Below are positions 23,020-34,023 of a DNA stretch of 64,000 nt, in pieces. Position 1 is the stretch's first letter, and the number at the start of each line of letters is the position of its first letter. Under the pieces are notes generated by a model. The model did no database searches, was not told the DNA's origin, and saw nothing but the letters and a program-made list of their open reading frames with translations. Made by a program: the position numbers and the translations under genes. The DNA is from Amborella trichopoda (taxonomy: Eukaryota > Streptophyta > Magnoliopsida > Amborellales > Amborellaceae): positions 328,098 to 392,097 of the forward strand of contig NW_006499435.1 in the NCBI RefSeq assembly GCF_000471905.2, in the 5' to 3' direction.

Positions 23020-24450
23020 TGGAATTACATGACAGTTATCCTGATAAACTCAAAAAAAAAATAACAACTATACACAAAGACAAAAAAGGAAAACCGGACT
23101 TAAAGGCAACAAATCCAAACACAACTATAGACCGGACAAAATTAATGCAAAACATAACGAAGTACTAACTCAAACAATCAAGAAACATTTAAATCTTGTT
23201 TCTTTAATTAATCGATCAGCCTCCATATTCCCTTCTTTTTAAACATTCATAAAAGATACTTCCATATCTCTACATATAAATCTTGTTTCTTTAATTAGCT
23301 CCTGTAAAATCAATGGGCAGTATTTCTCTTTCTTCTTCCACTGTATGACATTTAGTGAGTCACCTTCCACATAATGCATTTCTATATCCTCACCATATTT
23401 ATCTGACATAATGCATGTCGATAATTGATCTTTCTCTATTGCTCATCTCCACCGCTATTTTTGTCAAAACGGCACTATTCATCCTTTTAAGTTTTTTTAC
23501 TCCCATAGCCGCATCACAAGTGGTTGTGCATACTTTGTCTCATTTTATCACTCATCTTATCAAATTGAAAACTTTCTTATCTTCATTTCCCCCCCCCCCC
23601 AAAGATAATAACTGAAATTTCTAGGAATCCAATTCGTATTGCTTTATTTGTATTAAAGGATCCCACGAAGCAATAAGTCTCACATTTGATGTTAAGGGCA
23701 ACCCCAAATATTTTATTGGGAGATTTTCTACACCATATCCATTTCAACGCAATTCATTATCTCCACAAGCTACACCAATGACTTGAGTTTTTTTTAGATT
23801 AACTTTTTGCCCAATCACAACCTCAAAGCACTTAAAGAATCTCTTCAAACTAACCTCTTGATCAGATGTACCACAAAAAATTGAAGTATCATCTACATAT
23901 TGCATATGTGATACCCTTGTTCCATTCGGCTTTATTGAAAAACGCTTCAACAGTTCCATTTCTGCCACTGAATTCATCATGACGCTAAATATCTCAGCCA
24001 TAATGGTGAAAGGGAAAAAGGAGAGAGGATCCCCTTGTCATATGCCTCTCGAAGCTTTGAAAAAACCTTTAAGCTTTCCATTAATAAGAATGAAAAAAAT
24101 GAGTGGATCCGAGGCAGACATTTATCGACAAAAGCCATTTTTTATCAAAACCCATGGCTTTCATGGTATGTAAAAAGGATTTTCCATTTCACCTTGTCAT
24201 ATGCTTTTTCAAGATCAATTATATATAAAATACCCCACTCTTTCAATTTACTTTCATGACTTGTAAAAAGATTTTCCATTCCACCTTATCATCTGTTTTT
24301 TCAAGACCAATCTTCCATAAAATACTTCGCTCTCTCGGTCTAAGAATGCCTATAGGTTTCATTCCCATCACATCCAAATACAAGTCCAATATCTGTTGTT
24401 TTAGGATGGAAAAAAGTAAGCAACCAGTTTCAACACGCAACGGCAACATG
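23020..24450 (-). mobile_element. L1-like LINE fragment: reverse transcriptase and RNase H remnants
   Basis: Read on the minus strand, 24250-23744 gives reverse-transcriptase pieces: LEKAYDKVKWK, then an 85-codon frame with RVSHMQYVDDTSIFC (the catalytic YVDD box) and VNLKKTQVIGV. Further downstream, about 23375-23210 reads HYVEGDSLNVI...LQELIKETRFICRDMEVSFM...KEGNMEADRL, the end of the LINE RNase H domain. Frames are interrupted by stops and shifts, so it is dead. A 92-bp stretch encoding LEKxxDKVxWK is tandemly duplicated (about 24173-24264 and 24265-24356). The 5' part (endonuclease) is missing. The short (CT)n at 24451-24467 is outside. Confidence 0.75.
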
Positions 24451-24534
24451 CTCTCTCTCTCTCTCTCAAAAAAAGTTGATTTAGGAAAATAAATGGATAA
24501 AACTACACTGATAGGGAAAATGTAGTGGGGAGGG

Positions 24535-24672
24535 GGACGACACTAACGCTCCAAATCCATTTTTAGAGAGAGAGAGATCGATGACAATAATGCTCCCAAT
24601 CCAATTTTAGAGAGAGAAAGATGACAATAGTGCTCCAAATCCATTTTAGAGAGAGAGATGACACTAGCACTA
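24535..24672. repeat. Minisatellite of about 45 bp, three to four units
   Basis: Units of the form GACGACACTAACGCTCCAAA plus TCCATTTTTAGAGAGAGAG, repeated three to four times with changes. Confidence 0.8.
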
Positions 24673-24879
24673 AAAATCCAACGTGAAACATGATTGCACT
24701 AATTACTCCATTATAAGATTCACAACCACGAAGTCAATGATATGTACACCGTAAACAGCACAATAACATACAAAATGGGCCATGGTGTACTATATTCCAG
24801 ACCATAGTGGTGTATTGTACTCTTCCTCAGGTAAATGAGATCTCTACCTTCTAGGGGTGATCAATACGACAACAGAAAC

Positions 24880-25620
24880 TGAAATAAGAGTATGGTCCCT
24901 GGGAGAGCAAAATGTACATTTGCTCCCTCAGGCAAAACCGAGGAGTATTTCCTAAAGTCAAAATATTCTATGCTCCCGCTGAAGCATATTATCTATTTAC
25001 TACAAACACTATCAGGACCCTAATTTCGGGATGCGTATCTCTTCATCCCAGCGATTAACCTCAAAAAGAAAAAGAAGAAAATAAATAAATTATCATTGAG
25101 TAACATCTCAATATTTTGGAGGTGAGATCTAAATGTAGCAAAGAACACAATTTTTTTTATTTTTAATAACCACGGGATTCTCAAGTGCGTCCAAAAGTTT
25201 TTCAAATAAGAAAAACACTCCCAAGTATCTATTTCTCCCGATGGAGTAAGTATACAATATGTTCCCACAGGAGTACAGTATACATGCGCATTTTTAAATG
25301 ATCAAAGGATTTCACTCTATCATGTGAACATGACACTAATGCTTTGGAAAATTTCACTCTCTACAAATTAACACAAATCGCCCATCCATGTACAGTCAAA
25401 TCTCTAGGTGTTAAAATGCTCGACCAGTTTTTTTTTAAAAAATTAATTCCGAAATTCCATATCAAACTTATCCTCCCGAATCGATGTTTTGCTGAGGGAG
25501 CCACTATACAGTGTGCTCCCGCAAGATTAAACTATACGGGCATATTGAAACTTGATGGTCGTGTTTTAAAACCGGAAGTTTTCGATCCAAATCGCCAATC
25601 TCAATAGATAATAATAAGGA
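24880..25620. repeat. Diverged dispersed repeat E, copy 1
   Basis: Shares ordered phrases with about 44556-44960: CTAATTTCGGGATG / CTAATTTTGGGATG, then AACCTCAA...GAAAAAG, TTTTTAATAA and a CCCGATG near the end. Phrases such as GTGCTCCCGCA also recur near 528. Family and ends are unknown; no gene. Confidence 0.4.
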
Positions 25621-26308
25621 TGGATCAGTTCTAAAATGGTATAGATCTCAACCCAATTTTCCTTTAAAACTCGTTATATATAATATTTTTCTTTTTTTTA
25701 ATTAAATTTTTTTTTTTTTACCCCTCTAAATCCTGACTTTATAAACCTGTGTTCATTTTTATTTAAATTTATTAAATTTTATTTATTTTATAATATTTTC
25801 TTGATCACCTATTCTATTTTATAATAATTTTTTATCTTCAATAACCTGATATATGGCTATGAAACACCTGTCACAACTATATTTCAATATTAAAATTAAT
25901 ATCAAAATTAATTGATGGACAGTGAGTGAAAGAATGGGACCTCTACTTACGTACAATTGTTAATAGACAAGCAACACATGCCTTACCCAAGGAAAAGAGT
26001 TGGACCCACCACTTGGGTCATGTCATTTTGGTGGATCCTATTATTTGTCTAGTACTGTTCAACATTGATTGGATTGAACGGTGATGAGACTTGTGACCAG
26101 TGTCCAAGAACTCAAGGAATCCGTCTCAAATTTGCCTGGGTCTCTCCGAACTAGCACCCAGCCAATTCAAAAATAACAGAGACTAGGGGTAAAGTGAGTT
26201 TCGACCCTTGACTAAGACTGCCCAATTCCACCCAAGTCTGCCCGAGTCTGTCTTGGTTTGGGAAAAACAACGATCTCGCATCCAAGTAAGTGTAAATTGT
26301 GTCTCGAT
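25621..26308. other. Intergenic, AT-rich
   Basis: AT-rich runs to about 25900, then mixed sequence. CAGTGTCCAAGAACTC at about 26098 could be the left end of an older hAT-like element into which the 26309 element inserted, with a matching right end near 28107 (TTTCAAAACACTAC). The match is weak. Confidence 0.35.
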
Positions 26309-27025
26309 CAATGGTTTAAAAAACGGATCGGTGGCTTGGATCGGACACTTTAAAAATCCATCCGGATCGATGAATCGACGATCCGAATCGGAGATCGGTC
26401 GGATAAGCTTTAAAAAAGATTTAAAAAATTTATTAAAATTCATTATAAATGTTGTTTTTTAGAAATTCAATTAGAAATCGAAGTACTACATTATTAATTT
26501 TCATTTTTTTCATCAATATGTGAATATTGAGATATTTTTTCTCTGTATAAATTTATTTTAACCATTAAATTACATCACACAAAATAAAAATCATGAAACT
26601 TTCATGAATGAAGTATGTAATCATACGTGGACTACAATAAGAATAGTTTTTTTATAAGAACTTTTTAGTTTTTTTTTGACAAAAACCTTTTAATTTTTAC
26701 AATAAATGTTTGTCGTATTACATTTTTTTTTGTTTTTAGCGAGAACTTTTTTTTTTTGACAAAAAATACTTGTTGTATTACTTTATTTTTATAAGAACTT
26801 TTTTTTTTTACTAACTTTTTATTTTTTTTACAAAACCTTTTATTTTTTTGACCAAAAAAAGAATCTTGACAAGAAAAAGAATTGATAAGAACCTTTCTTT
26901 TTTATATATAATAAACTTTTTATTTTATTGATAAAAAAAAAATTTGACAAAAGGTGAAATTGATAAAAAAAAAAACCTTCTATTTTTTTGATAAGAAAAA
27001 AAATTGTAAAAAAAAAAACAACGTT

Positions 27026-27105
27026 TCTTCCATGAGCGGATTCGAACCAACATCCTCCACACAATGAAGGTATGCGATAACCGGTATGCCACATGCAACT
27101 TAGTG
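27026..27105 (-). other. tRNA-like module with A-box and B-box look-alikes
   Basis: On the minus strand GTGGCATACCGGTTATCGC (A-box-like) is followed by GGATGTTGGTTCGAATCC (a good B box). The T-arm stem pairs poorly and no full cloverleaf is seen, so it is not a tRNA gene. The hAT-like copy at 32357 has an equivalent module at about 33843-33920. Confidence 0.4.
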
Positions 27106-27197
27106 ATATTAGAAGCGCAAACAAAATATAGTGATATTAGAAACGCAAACAAAATACTATAATATATCAATGTTTTAAATTAATACCTTTTCACATT

Positions 27198-27208
27198 ATC
27201 CCACATCG
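27198..27208 (+). promoter_or_regulatory. snRNA-type upstream sequence element (USE)
   Basis: ATCCCACATCG is an exact match to the plant snRNA/snoRNA promoter consensus RTCCCACATCG. A weak TATA-like AATAAAT follows at 27234-27240, leaving 25 nt between them, the spacing of plant Pol III snRNA promoters. Activity is inferred only. Confidence 0.45.
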
Positions 27209-27369
27209 AAAAGGTAAAAAAGAAATGTTAGTGAATAAATACTTCTTTGTACGCACCAAGAATAATGCGTGCAAAGCAATGAGGCCACGTGGCGAGGTGT
27301 GCGGATGGTAGGTTCTCCCTAGTTCTTAACCTATTTTACCCTAAACTTTACAAAAATGCCCATGACTTG

Positions 27370-28110
27370 GAAGAATTGGGCGGGCGAAGAATCGAGAGAT
27401 TCATAACGTCACCAGCCGATCACGGAATCGCCGGTTCTAGAGTAGAACCAGACGATTCCCAATTTTACAAAAGAATCGACACAGGATGACCGATTCTTGA
27501 TTCGAATTGGCCGATTCCGTGCCGACTCGACGATTTTTAAAACACTGGTCTCGACTGACCTAACCAAAAACTTGTTGAACCGAGTCGAACGACTGACCTA
27601 ACCCAAAACTTGCTAAATCGAGACGGACCAGGGATATTTAGTTCTGGGTTTCAAAACACTACATTTCATGGCCATATACCCAAAACTTGCTAAACCGAGT
27701 CGAACCAGGGATACCTGATTCTGGGTTTCAAAACACTACATTTCATGGCCATATGGATCACAATATACGTTGCCCTAAATATTTCACACTGTAGAATAAT
27801 CGGGAAGGTCATGCACATTGTAGAAGAATCGCGCAGGTTATGACGTCATGAAGCAAAGAATCGGTAGATTCATGACATCACCAACCGATTTACGAACGAA
27901 ATCGTCGGTTCCTCTCTAGAACAGGGTGATTCCTGATTTTACAAAAGAATCGACATTGGATGATCGATTCCTGGTTTGAATCGGCCGATTCAATACCGAC
28001 TCGACAATTTTTAAAACACTGGTCTCGACTAACCTAACCCAAAACTTGTTGAACCGAGTTAGACCAGGGATACCTGGTTCTGGGTTTCAAAACACTACTT
28101 TTCATGGCCA
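27370..28110. repeat. Tandem duplication of the hAT 3' end with its flank
   Basis: About 27370-27547 (the end of the hAT-like element) plus flank GTCTCGACTRACCTAACC recurs at about 27850-28017 plus the same flank. Inside the first flank a unit of about 79 bp (CCCAAAACTTGCTAAA...GGCCATAT) is itself repeated. The phrase CATGGCCATATGGATCACAA occurs once in each unit. This lies just downstream of the EAPP stop codon. Confidence 0.75.
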
Positions 28111-28170
28111 TATGGATCACAATATACGTTGCCCTAAATATTTCGTTAATACAAAGGCATGATTTAAAGT

Positions 28171-31100
28171 TCAGGGATTGCTTGCCAAGATATTGAAGAA
28201 GTGATAGACTTCATCCTTGTCCATTACAGCAACCTCAGTCTTGCATATAGAGCAACAAACCGGCCTAAATATTTCATCCTCTTCATCATTTTCGGAAGGT
28301 TCACCTGAATTCTTGCCATCTTTGATCTTCTCTTTAGCCTTAGCCTGCTTCCTTTTACTGACTGAAGGAGAGTGTAGTATCTGATTGGTTTTGATAGTGC
28401 AATTGCGGACAAACATGGCTCGATATTGGGTCAAATATCTCTCATGCCTACAACACAGAAATCCCATGACTAATCAGATGGAAAATGAAGATTGCAATCA
28501 CTTTCAGTGTGAACGCGTGCTGCACACACAGAGAAAAAGAGAGTAATTGCACATTTACGTATATTTATTTTAAGGCAAATTTCAGTTTCATTGGTAGCTG
28601 GTTGAGCTGAGAACTGCAATTTGAGAGAAATTCATAGAGTGGATTGGGTGTTCGTGGGCATGGAAAAGTATCAACATTCCTTTCTTGATACAAGGAAATA
28701 TTATCAAATTAACTACAAGCCTAATAAATATCTTGCTGGACCTTAGTCGTAGTCCAAAAAGTCTCTCTACATTTATAAACCCCATCACTGATTAATATCG
28801 GCTTTACAAATTCTTACTATTTTGGTCATCATTGTCAAAGTTTGGCTAACACGAATCATGTTCCGCCATGCTGCTCTATTAAGGGCTATAAACGCCATAA
28901 GTCCCCATATCCTTTCTCACTAAATTCTTATTGTTATGGTTAGTGTGCAAACTAGAGGACAATGTTTCTCCTTTGCAACCTAGTGGTCTGAACGCTTCAC
29001 ACCAACCTCTAGATTCAGGCCTAGTAGAAAAAGATATACATACACGCACAGAGGCATGCAGGTGCACACACACAAAACTGTCCCATACATTTGGTTTTAA
29101 ACTCAGATGCATGGCAAACAAAAATTACAACATATATTAAGTGGAAAATTCAAGGGATCATGGTTTGACATAATCATAGAGCATAAGAAATCTCTCTCTC
29201 TCTCTCTCTCTCTCACTTATGAACACAAATTTGGAGAATGTTGACCGTTTTCACCTTTCGCTAGAAATTACAGTATACTATCATAGGAACATACCTCTGG
29301 CAATCCAAGCAAAGAGTGGTGAAACAGGCCGGACAGCTGAGTACTGCATCGGAGACACGACCTTTCCTTGTCTTCTCAACCCACAATGTATCCTTCTCAT
29401 CAATATCAGAGTCATAAAATTCGGGTTTGACCGAGAAGTCTATTTCATCATCACTACTATCTGTTGAAAAACAAGAAAAAGAAGACTGAGTCAACCCACA
29501 TGAAGAACATGATTACGTAAGAACTTGACAGAAATGTAAAAGAATGAAAACAAAGGCAAAGAGATAATATACATGAATAAAAAGACAACAGAAAAAATAA
29601 AGGGCGCGGTTAGCATGCGGCCACGCACATGTAGAAATACGGGCTTGGAAACAAATATAGTTTTTAAATATAATTTGATCCTAATTTTTAGAAAATATAT
29701 AATCTTTAACATGGAGATCATGAATATAAAAAAATAAGTAAATTTTAAAAATTAGAAATAATAATTATATTAAGAAACTATTTGGACCGTTAGACCACCC
29801 ATTTGCATACATCTTTAATATGGATGCCTTATACCTCTGGACCGCATATTGTACAAATGCGGTCCAGCCCGCATGAAACAATTGTTCAAAAATAAAACAA
29901 TCGGGCTTCTACCCTGTAGCCCAGTCACACTAAGCTCTTGCTCTCAATCTTGATCTCGGGATACAGGTCCGAATTTGACACCACCCATCAAAATATGTGT
30001 GTTAGTGGGTCAATATTTTTGGATAACATTAGTACAAAATTGCATTCCCAAGAAAAAAAAATCGTGTAGAAGTGACAAGCAAAAATAACAATAAGAGGAC
30101 AGAACCTTTAGTCAATCATCAGAAAGGGATAGGAGGGGCTTTTGTCAAAAAATTATAATAGCGCCCTAACACAATTTGCAAGATGGATTATTTTCTCATA
30201 AATTTTAATATTCACATTGTTACAGAGATGTATAAACAACCCAACCAATCAGCTCTGATACAGATATTAGATATTTGAATTCAGATACACTCTATTTGGC
30301 ATGACAACTGGCAATGACGGATCACATCATCTAATATTTAACATTAAAAAAGAACATAAGAAAATTGTGGAATTAAGTGAAATGGAACCAAAACAACACC
30401 GATTATGCAGGCAAATTGACTTGAGATACTGCTGCAGTAAAAAATATCATGGTCGTACTCCTTTAAGATGAAGGGAAAATTCCATTTGTAATAATGACAT
30501 TACTTAAGATAGTGCTGCAAAACCATCAAATAAGTACAAATATACATTAAGAATATGAGGAGAACCACCCCAAATTCTGAACTTCATCATAAGAAATAAA
30601 GCATTCAATGATTTCAATAATACCTTGTATGCTTGGCACAAGAGAGAACAAAATAACCCAAAATGACTCAGCAAGAACTCATCACATTATAGAATATAGT
30701 TTTTCCCATAAGTACATTGTATAACATGACAGTTATTTCGATAAAAACTTACATCAGATGAACACTATGTTCTCCTCTGCTAAGGCAAAGAAGAGCAGGA
30801 AACAGATAGCACGTCCTTTTTTCCCCCACTTAATCGGCATCGTGTCCAATGTCAGTATCATAAGAAAGTTTGTAGAATGAGCCAAATTGTAGGAAGCTAG
30901 TATTTTTTACACCAAAATCCGATTTCACTACCACAACATAGCTTCAAGGATGGAAACACATTCAATATTGTATCTCTAATTTCCACTGAAAAGAAATATG
31001 GTTAGTGTGGTATCGAAATTGTAAGAAAGGTCTACAGCTTAAATCATCTTCATATGATTAAAATAGGAAATCATAACTAATTTGTAACGACAATTACGTA

Positions 31101-32161
31101 AAACTTATAATGAAAAGATATATGAGTAGTCTGATGTTGCGCACTCTAAAAGTGATTCAAAGTGGAGCATTACATTCATAAGTCAAATAGGAGGAGATTT
31201 GGGTACTTTTTTTTTTACAAGTACACTGTGGGTACTTCTAAGTCAAACCAAACATAAACATAAACAAATTAATCAAACCAAAGCAACTGAAACTAGCATA
31301 TAGTAGTGAGTAACATAGTCCTGATCCAAAAGACAAACAAAGGAAGCGATTTGGGTTCAATTACAAATTGGGGACATCTAGATCAAAGCAAACAAAAAAA
31401 CTAAAAAAATAAATCAAACCAAACAAATGAAACTAATATATAATAGGGACTGAGATAGTACTGATTCATAAGACAAATGGGAAGCATCTTCACTCTTGAG
31501 TACTCTTCTTTTGATGAGTGCAATTTGGGTACTTCTAAATCAAACCAGACAAACTGAAAAAGCACATAATACTAAAAGATAGCGCTAGTATCTCCGAATA
31601 CACCAAATTTCAGCAAAGGTCCAGTTTCATATCCATGCAATTTCTTCTCCTCATTCAACTTAGAACTTTCTACTGAAATATTAATTCAAATGAAGAGAGT
31701 ACAAAAAATAGATTGCAGAATGATTGCAGACTACTAATCAATTTCCAACCTAATTAAGGGTCTTTGCGTACAGAGAACTCATGAATTTAGTAATTAGGTT
31801 CATCTCCAACACATCACTTAAATCCAACCAAAAACCCTAATTCCATAAAGTTGAGATATGAACCATTCAATAACAGATAGTTGATACTCTTATTTCTTAA
31901 AGCTGTCGCACATGAATAGTTCAGAGTAGAGGAGAAACTGTAACTCGTTTGATTAACGCTTGGCTAAAAAAGAAGTATAGTTCTAACTTGTTAATAAAAC
32001 GTTCGAATTCTCACTCTCCCTCTGAAACAAGAATTGATAAAACGTAATTAAAAAAAAAAAAAGGAACAGAAGAGAGAGAAAATGAAAAGCAAAGAGAGAG
32101 AAAATAAAAACTAACCAAACTCGCGTTGAATGGTAGATGATTTTTCCTCATGATTTTTCAT
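28171..32161 (-). CDS. EAPP-like: E2F-associated phosphoprotein (EAPP) family gene, three exons
   Basis: Exons join(32161-32116, 29460-29295, 28447-28171), read on the minus strand: 162 residues plus stop. Junctions are GAGTTTG|GTTAGT with TTCAACAG|ATAGT (completing an Asp codon) and CAGAG|GTATGT with TTGTAG|GCATGAG (completing Arg); both introns are GT-AG and in phase. The protein has an acidic start (DSSDDEID, 16-23; YDSDID, 31-36), WVEKTRKGR (42-50), then SCPACFTTLCLDCQRHERYLTQYRAMFV with C58, C61, C66 and C69, a basic linker, and CCSICKTEVAV...DEVYHFFNILASNP at the end. The paired Cys clusters and this C-terminus match the conserved EAPP C-terminal domain. The human protein modulates E2F transcription; the plant role is not established to my knowledge. 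The first in-frame ATG after an upstream stop is 32161. The short first exon is the least certain part. Confidence 0.85.
29190..29214. repeat. (CT)n microsatellite in EAPP intron 2
   Basis: About 24 bp of TC dinucleotides on the plus strand within the 847-bp second intron. Confidence 0.9.
29602..29887. mobile_element. Mutator-like element, family C, copy 2, in EAPP intron 1
   Basis: The 286-bp element is flanked by a perfect 9-bp direct repeat AAAAATAAA (29593-29601 and 29888-29896). Its right half closely matches copy 1 (about 12085-12330), including AATTTGATCCTAATTTTTAG and CAGCCCGCATGAAACAATT. The ends GGGCGCGGTTAGCATGCGG and (reverse complement) GAACAATTGTTTCATGCGG are inverted. It lacks the 38-bp array. 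It lies in the 2.65-kb first intron of EAPP. Confidence 0.75.
29900..32100 (-). other. EAPP intron 1, remaining sequence
   Basis: AT-rich, with several TACTTCTAAATCAAACCA-type phrases repeated between about 31190 and 31560 (loosely tandem, about 120-190 bp apart). No other exon is needed, because the exon 1 to exon 2 phase already fits. Confidence 0.45.
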
Positions 32162-32748
32162 GGCCTGGCGTTCTTTCGCTGCTTGTGTTACCGCCGTGGC
32201 CGCGTCCTCATAAAGTAGATTGATTTAAATCATTTAACAATTACACAACCTTGACATTTTGCCTAATGACAGAGACACCCTTTGGCTTTTTGACAAAAAT
32301 ACCCTCTAGTATAATGGCCTTTTAAAAAAATATCAATGAAAATATTGTGTATGAAGCAATGGTTTAAAAAACGGATGGGTGACTCGGATCGGGCACATCA
32401 AAAATCGATTCGGATCGGTGAATCGGTAATTCGGATAGAGAATCGACGAATCGGTCCGATTAAAGCTTCAAAAAAATCCAAAAAAATTATTAAAATTCGT
32501 TATAAATGTTGTTTTTCAGAAATCCAATAAAAAATAAGGGTACTACATTATTAACTTTCATTTTTTTTCATCAATTTATAAATATTGAGATGTTTTTTCC
32601 CTGTATGAACTTATGTTGACCATAAAATTTACATCACACAAAAGAAATCATAAAATTATCATGGATTAATTATATAATCATATATAGACTACAATAAAGA
32701 GTTGACTAAATCGATGAAAATTTGGCCACTAAAAGCTCGAATTGACGG

Positions 32749-33153
32749 NNNNNNNNNNNNNNNNNNNNNNNNNNNNNNNNNNNNNNNNNNNNNNNNNNNN
32801 NNNNNNNNNNNNNNNNNNNNNNNNNNNNNNNNNNNNNNNNNNNNNNNNNNNNNNNNNNNNNNNNNNNNNNNNNNNNNNNNNNNNNNNNNNNNNNNNNNNN
32901 NNNNNNNNNNNNNNNNNNNNNNNNNNNNNNNNNNNNNNNNNNNNNNNNNNNNNNNNNNNNNNNNNNNNNNNNNNNNNNNNNNNNNNNNNNNNNNNNNNNN
33001 NNNNNNNNNNNNNNNNNNNNNNNNNNNNNNNNNNNNNNNNNNNNNNNNNNNNNNNNNNNNNNNNNNNNNNNNNNNNNNNNNNNNNNNNNNNNNNNNNNNN
33101 NNNNNNNNNNNNNNNNNNNNNNNNNNNNNNNNNNNNNNNNNNNNNNNNNNNNN
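32749..33153. other. Assembly gap (N)
   Basis: 405 N. Reading frames that cross it are artefacts. Confidence 1.
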
Positions 33154-33239
33154 CCATCTTGTTATAAAAATAAAAAATATAATTAGACTATTTATTCCTA
33201 GGTTGTATGAATAAATACCTTTTATTTTTTTGACATGAA

Positions 33240-33770
33240 ATACTTATTGTGTTATCTTTTATATTTTTTTACAATAAAAATATGATACTTGTTGATTATC
33301 TTTGTTTTTTTTTTTTTTGACAAAAGAAAAAAATGTTGTACTGTATTTTTTTTTGCTTGTTGTATTACTTTTTATTTTTTTTACAAGAAAAATAATGATG
33401 CTGCCAAAGTACATTTTAATTTTTTATGCCTTTTGTTTTATTTTTTTGCAAGAAATACTTGTTATATTACCTTGTATTTTTTTTACAAGAAAAATAAAAA
33501 AAATGTTGTATTATTTTTTTTATCTTTATCTTGAAATGCCTTTCATTTTATTTTTTTTTTATTTTTTTACCACAGTATTTTTTGCCTTTATTTATTTTTT
33601 TGACAACAAAAATAAAATAATGTTGTATTATCTTTTTTATCTTTATCTTGAAGAGCCTTTTATTTTATATTTTTTCTATTTTTTTACAATAGCATTTTTT
33701 TCTATTTTTTTACAATAGTATTTTATTTTATATTTTTTTCTATTTTTTTTACAATAGTATTTTTTATAAG
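33240..33770. repeat. T-rich degenerate tandem repeats
   Basis: Repeating blocks of TATTTTTTT, ACAAGAAAAATAA and TTGTATTA at about 60-120 bp, inside hAT-like copy 2. Low complexity and not coding despite two long frames. Confidence 0.7.
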
Positions 33771-33842
33771 GGGTTCGCACTCAAAAAAAAAAAAATTTGT
33801 TGTGCACTAAGGGGTTTGAACTCAAAATTTTTTTTGGTGTTT

Positions 33843-33920
33843 GCTATGGGTTCGAACTCAAGACATATACCCAAAATTCAGTGTTGTCAACCAACAAGGC
33901 CGCTTCACCACATGTGATTT
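33843..33920 (-). other. tRNA-like module in hAT-like copy 2
   Basis: On the minus strand TGTGGTGAAGCGGCC (A-box-like) is followed by TTGAGTTCGAACCC (B-box-like). It sits at the same relative place as 27026-27105 in copy 1, about 0.5 kb before the right end. No cloverleaf. Confidence 0.35.
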
Positions 33921-33981
33921 TTCTAGCTTCCATAATAATATATATTCAATGATATTGCTTTAATGACTTTTTGTGAGAATT

Positions 33982-34023
33982 ATCTCACATCGAAGGGTGA
34001 GTGTTGCTTGGTTCTCTATAAAG
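33982..34023 (+). promoter_or_regulatory. snRNA-type promoter pair: USE plus TATA box
   Basis: ATCTCACATCG (33982-33992) is one base off the plant USE consensus. CTCTATAAAG places TATAAAG at 34017-34023, leaving 24 nt between the two, the Pol III-type spacing of plant U6/U3-like genes. A T-run at 34172-34177 could end a Pol III transcript of about 130 nt. The predicted RNA does not resemble an snRNA I recognise. Confidence 0.45.

Larger units (their letters stand above)
26309..27547 (+). mobile_element. Non-autonomous hAT-like element, copy 1
   Basis: The 1,239-bp element starts CAATGGTTTAAAAAACGGAT. The reverse complement of its right end starts CAGTGTTTTAAAAATCGTCG, giving hAT-like inverted ends of about 35 bp. 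Flanks are the 8-bp repeats GTCTCGAT (26301-26308) and GTCTCGAC (27548-27555), 7 of 8 matching. It has no transposase. The interior has T-rich tracts, a tRNA-like module (27026-27105) and an snRNA-type USE (27198-27208). A second copy is at 32357-34327 in the same orientation. Confidence 0.75.

Noticed and set aside
27026-27105. A possible tRNA gene (GGTTCGAATCC on the minus strand)
   Set aside because: The T-arm and acceptor stems do not pair, so at most a tRNA-derived relic.
32702-33214. Long frames over 32.7-33.2 kb and 51.5-52.5 kb
   Set aside because: They run through N gaps; the visible parts are low complexity.
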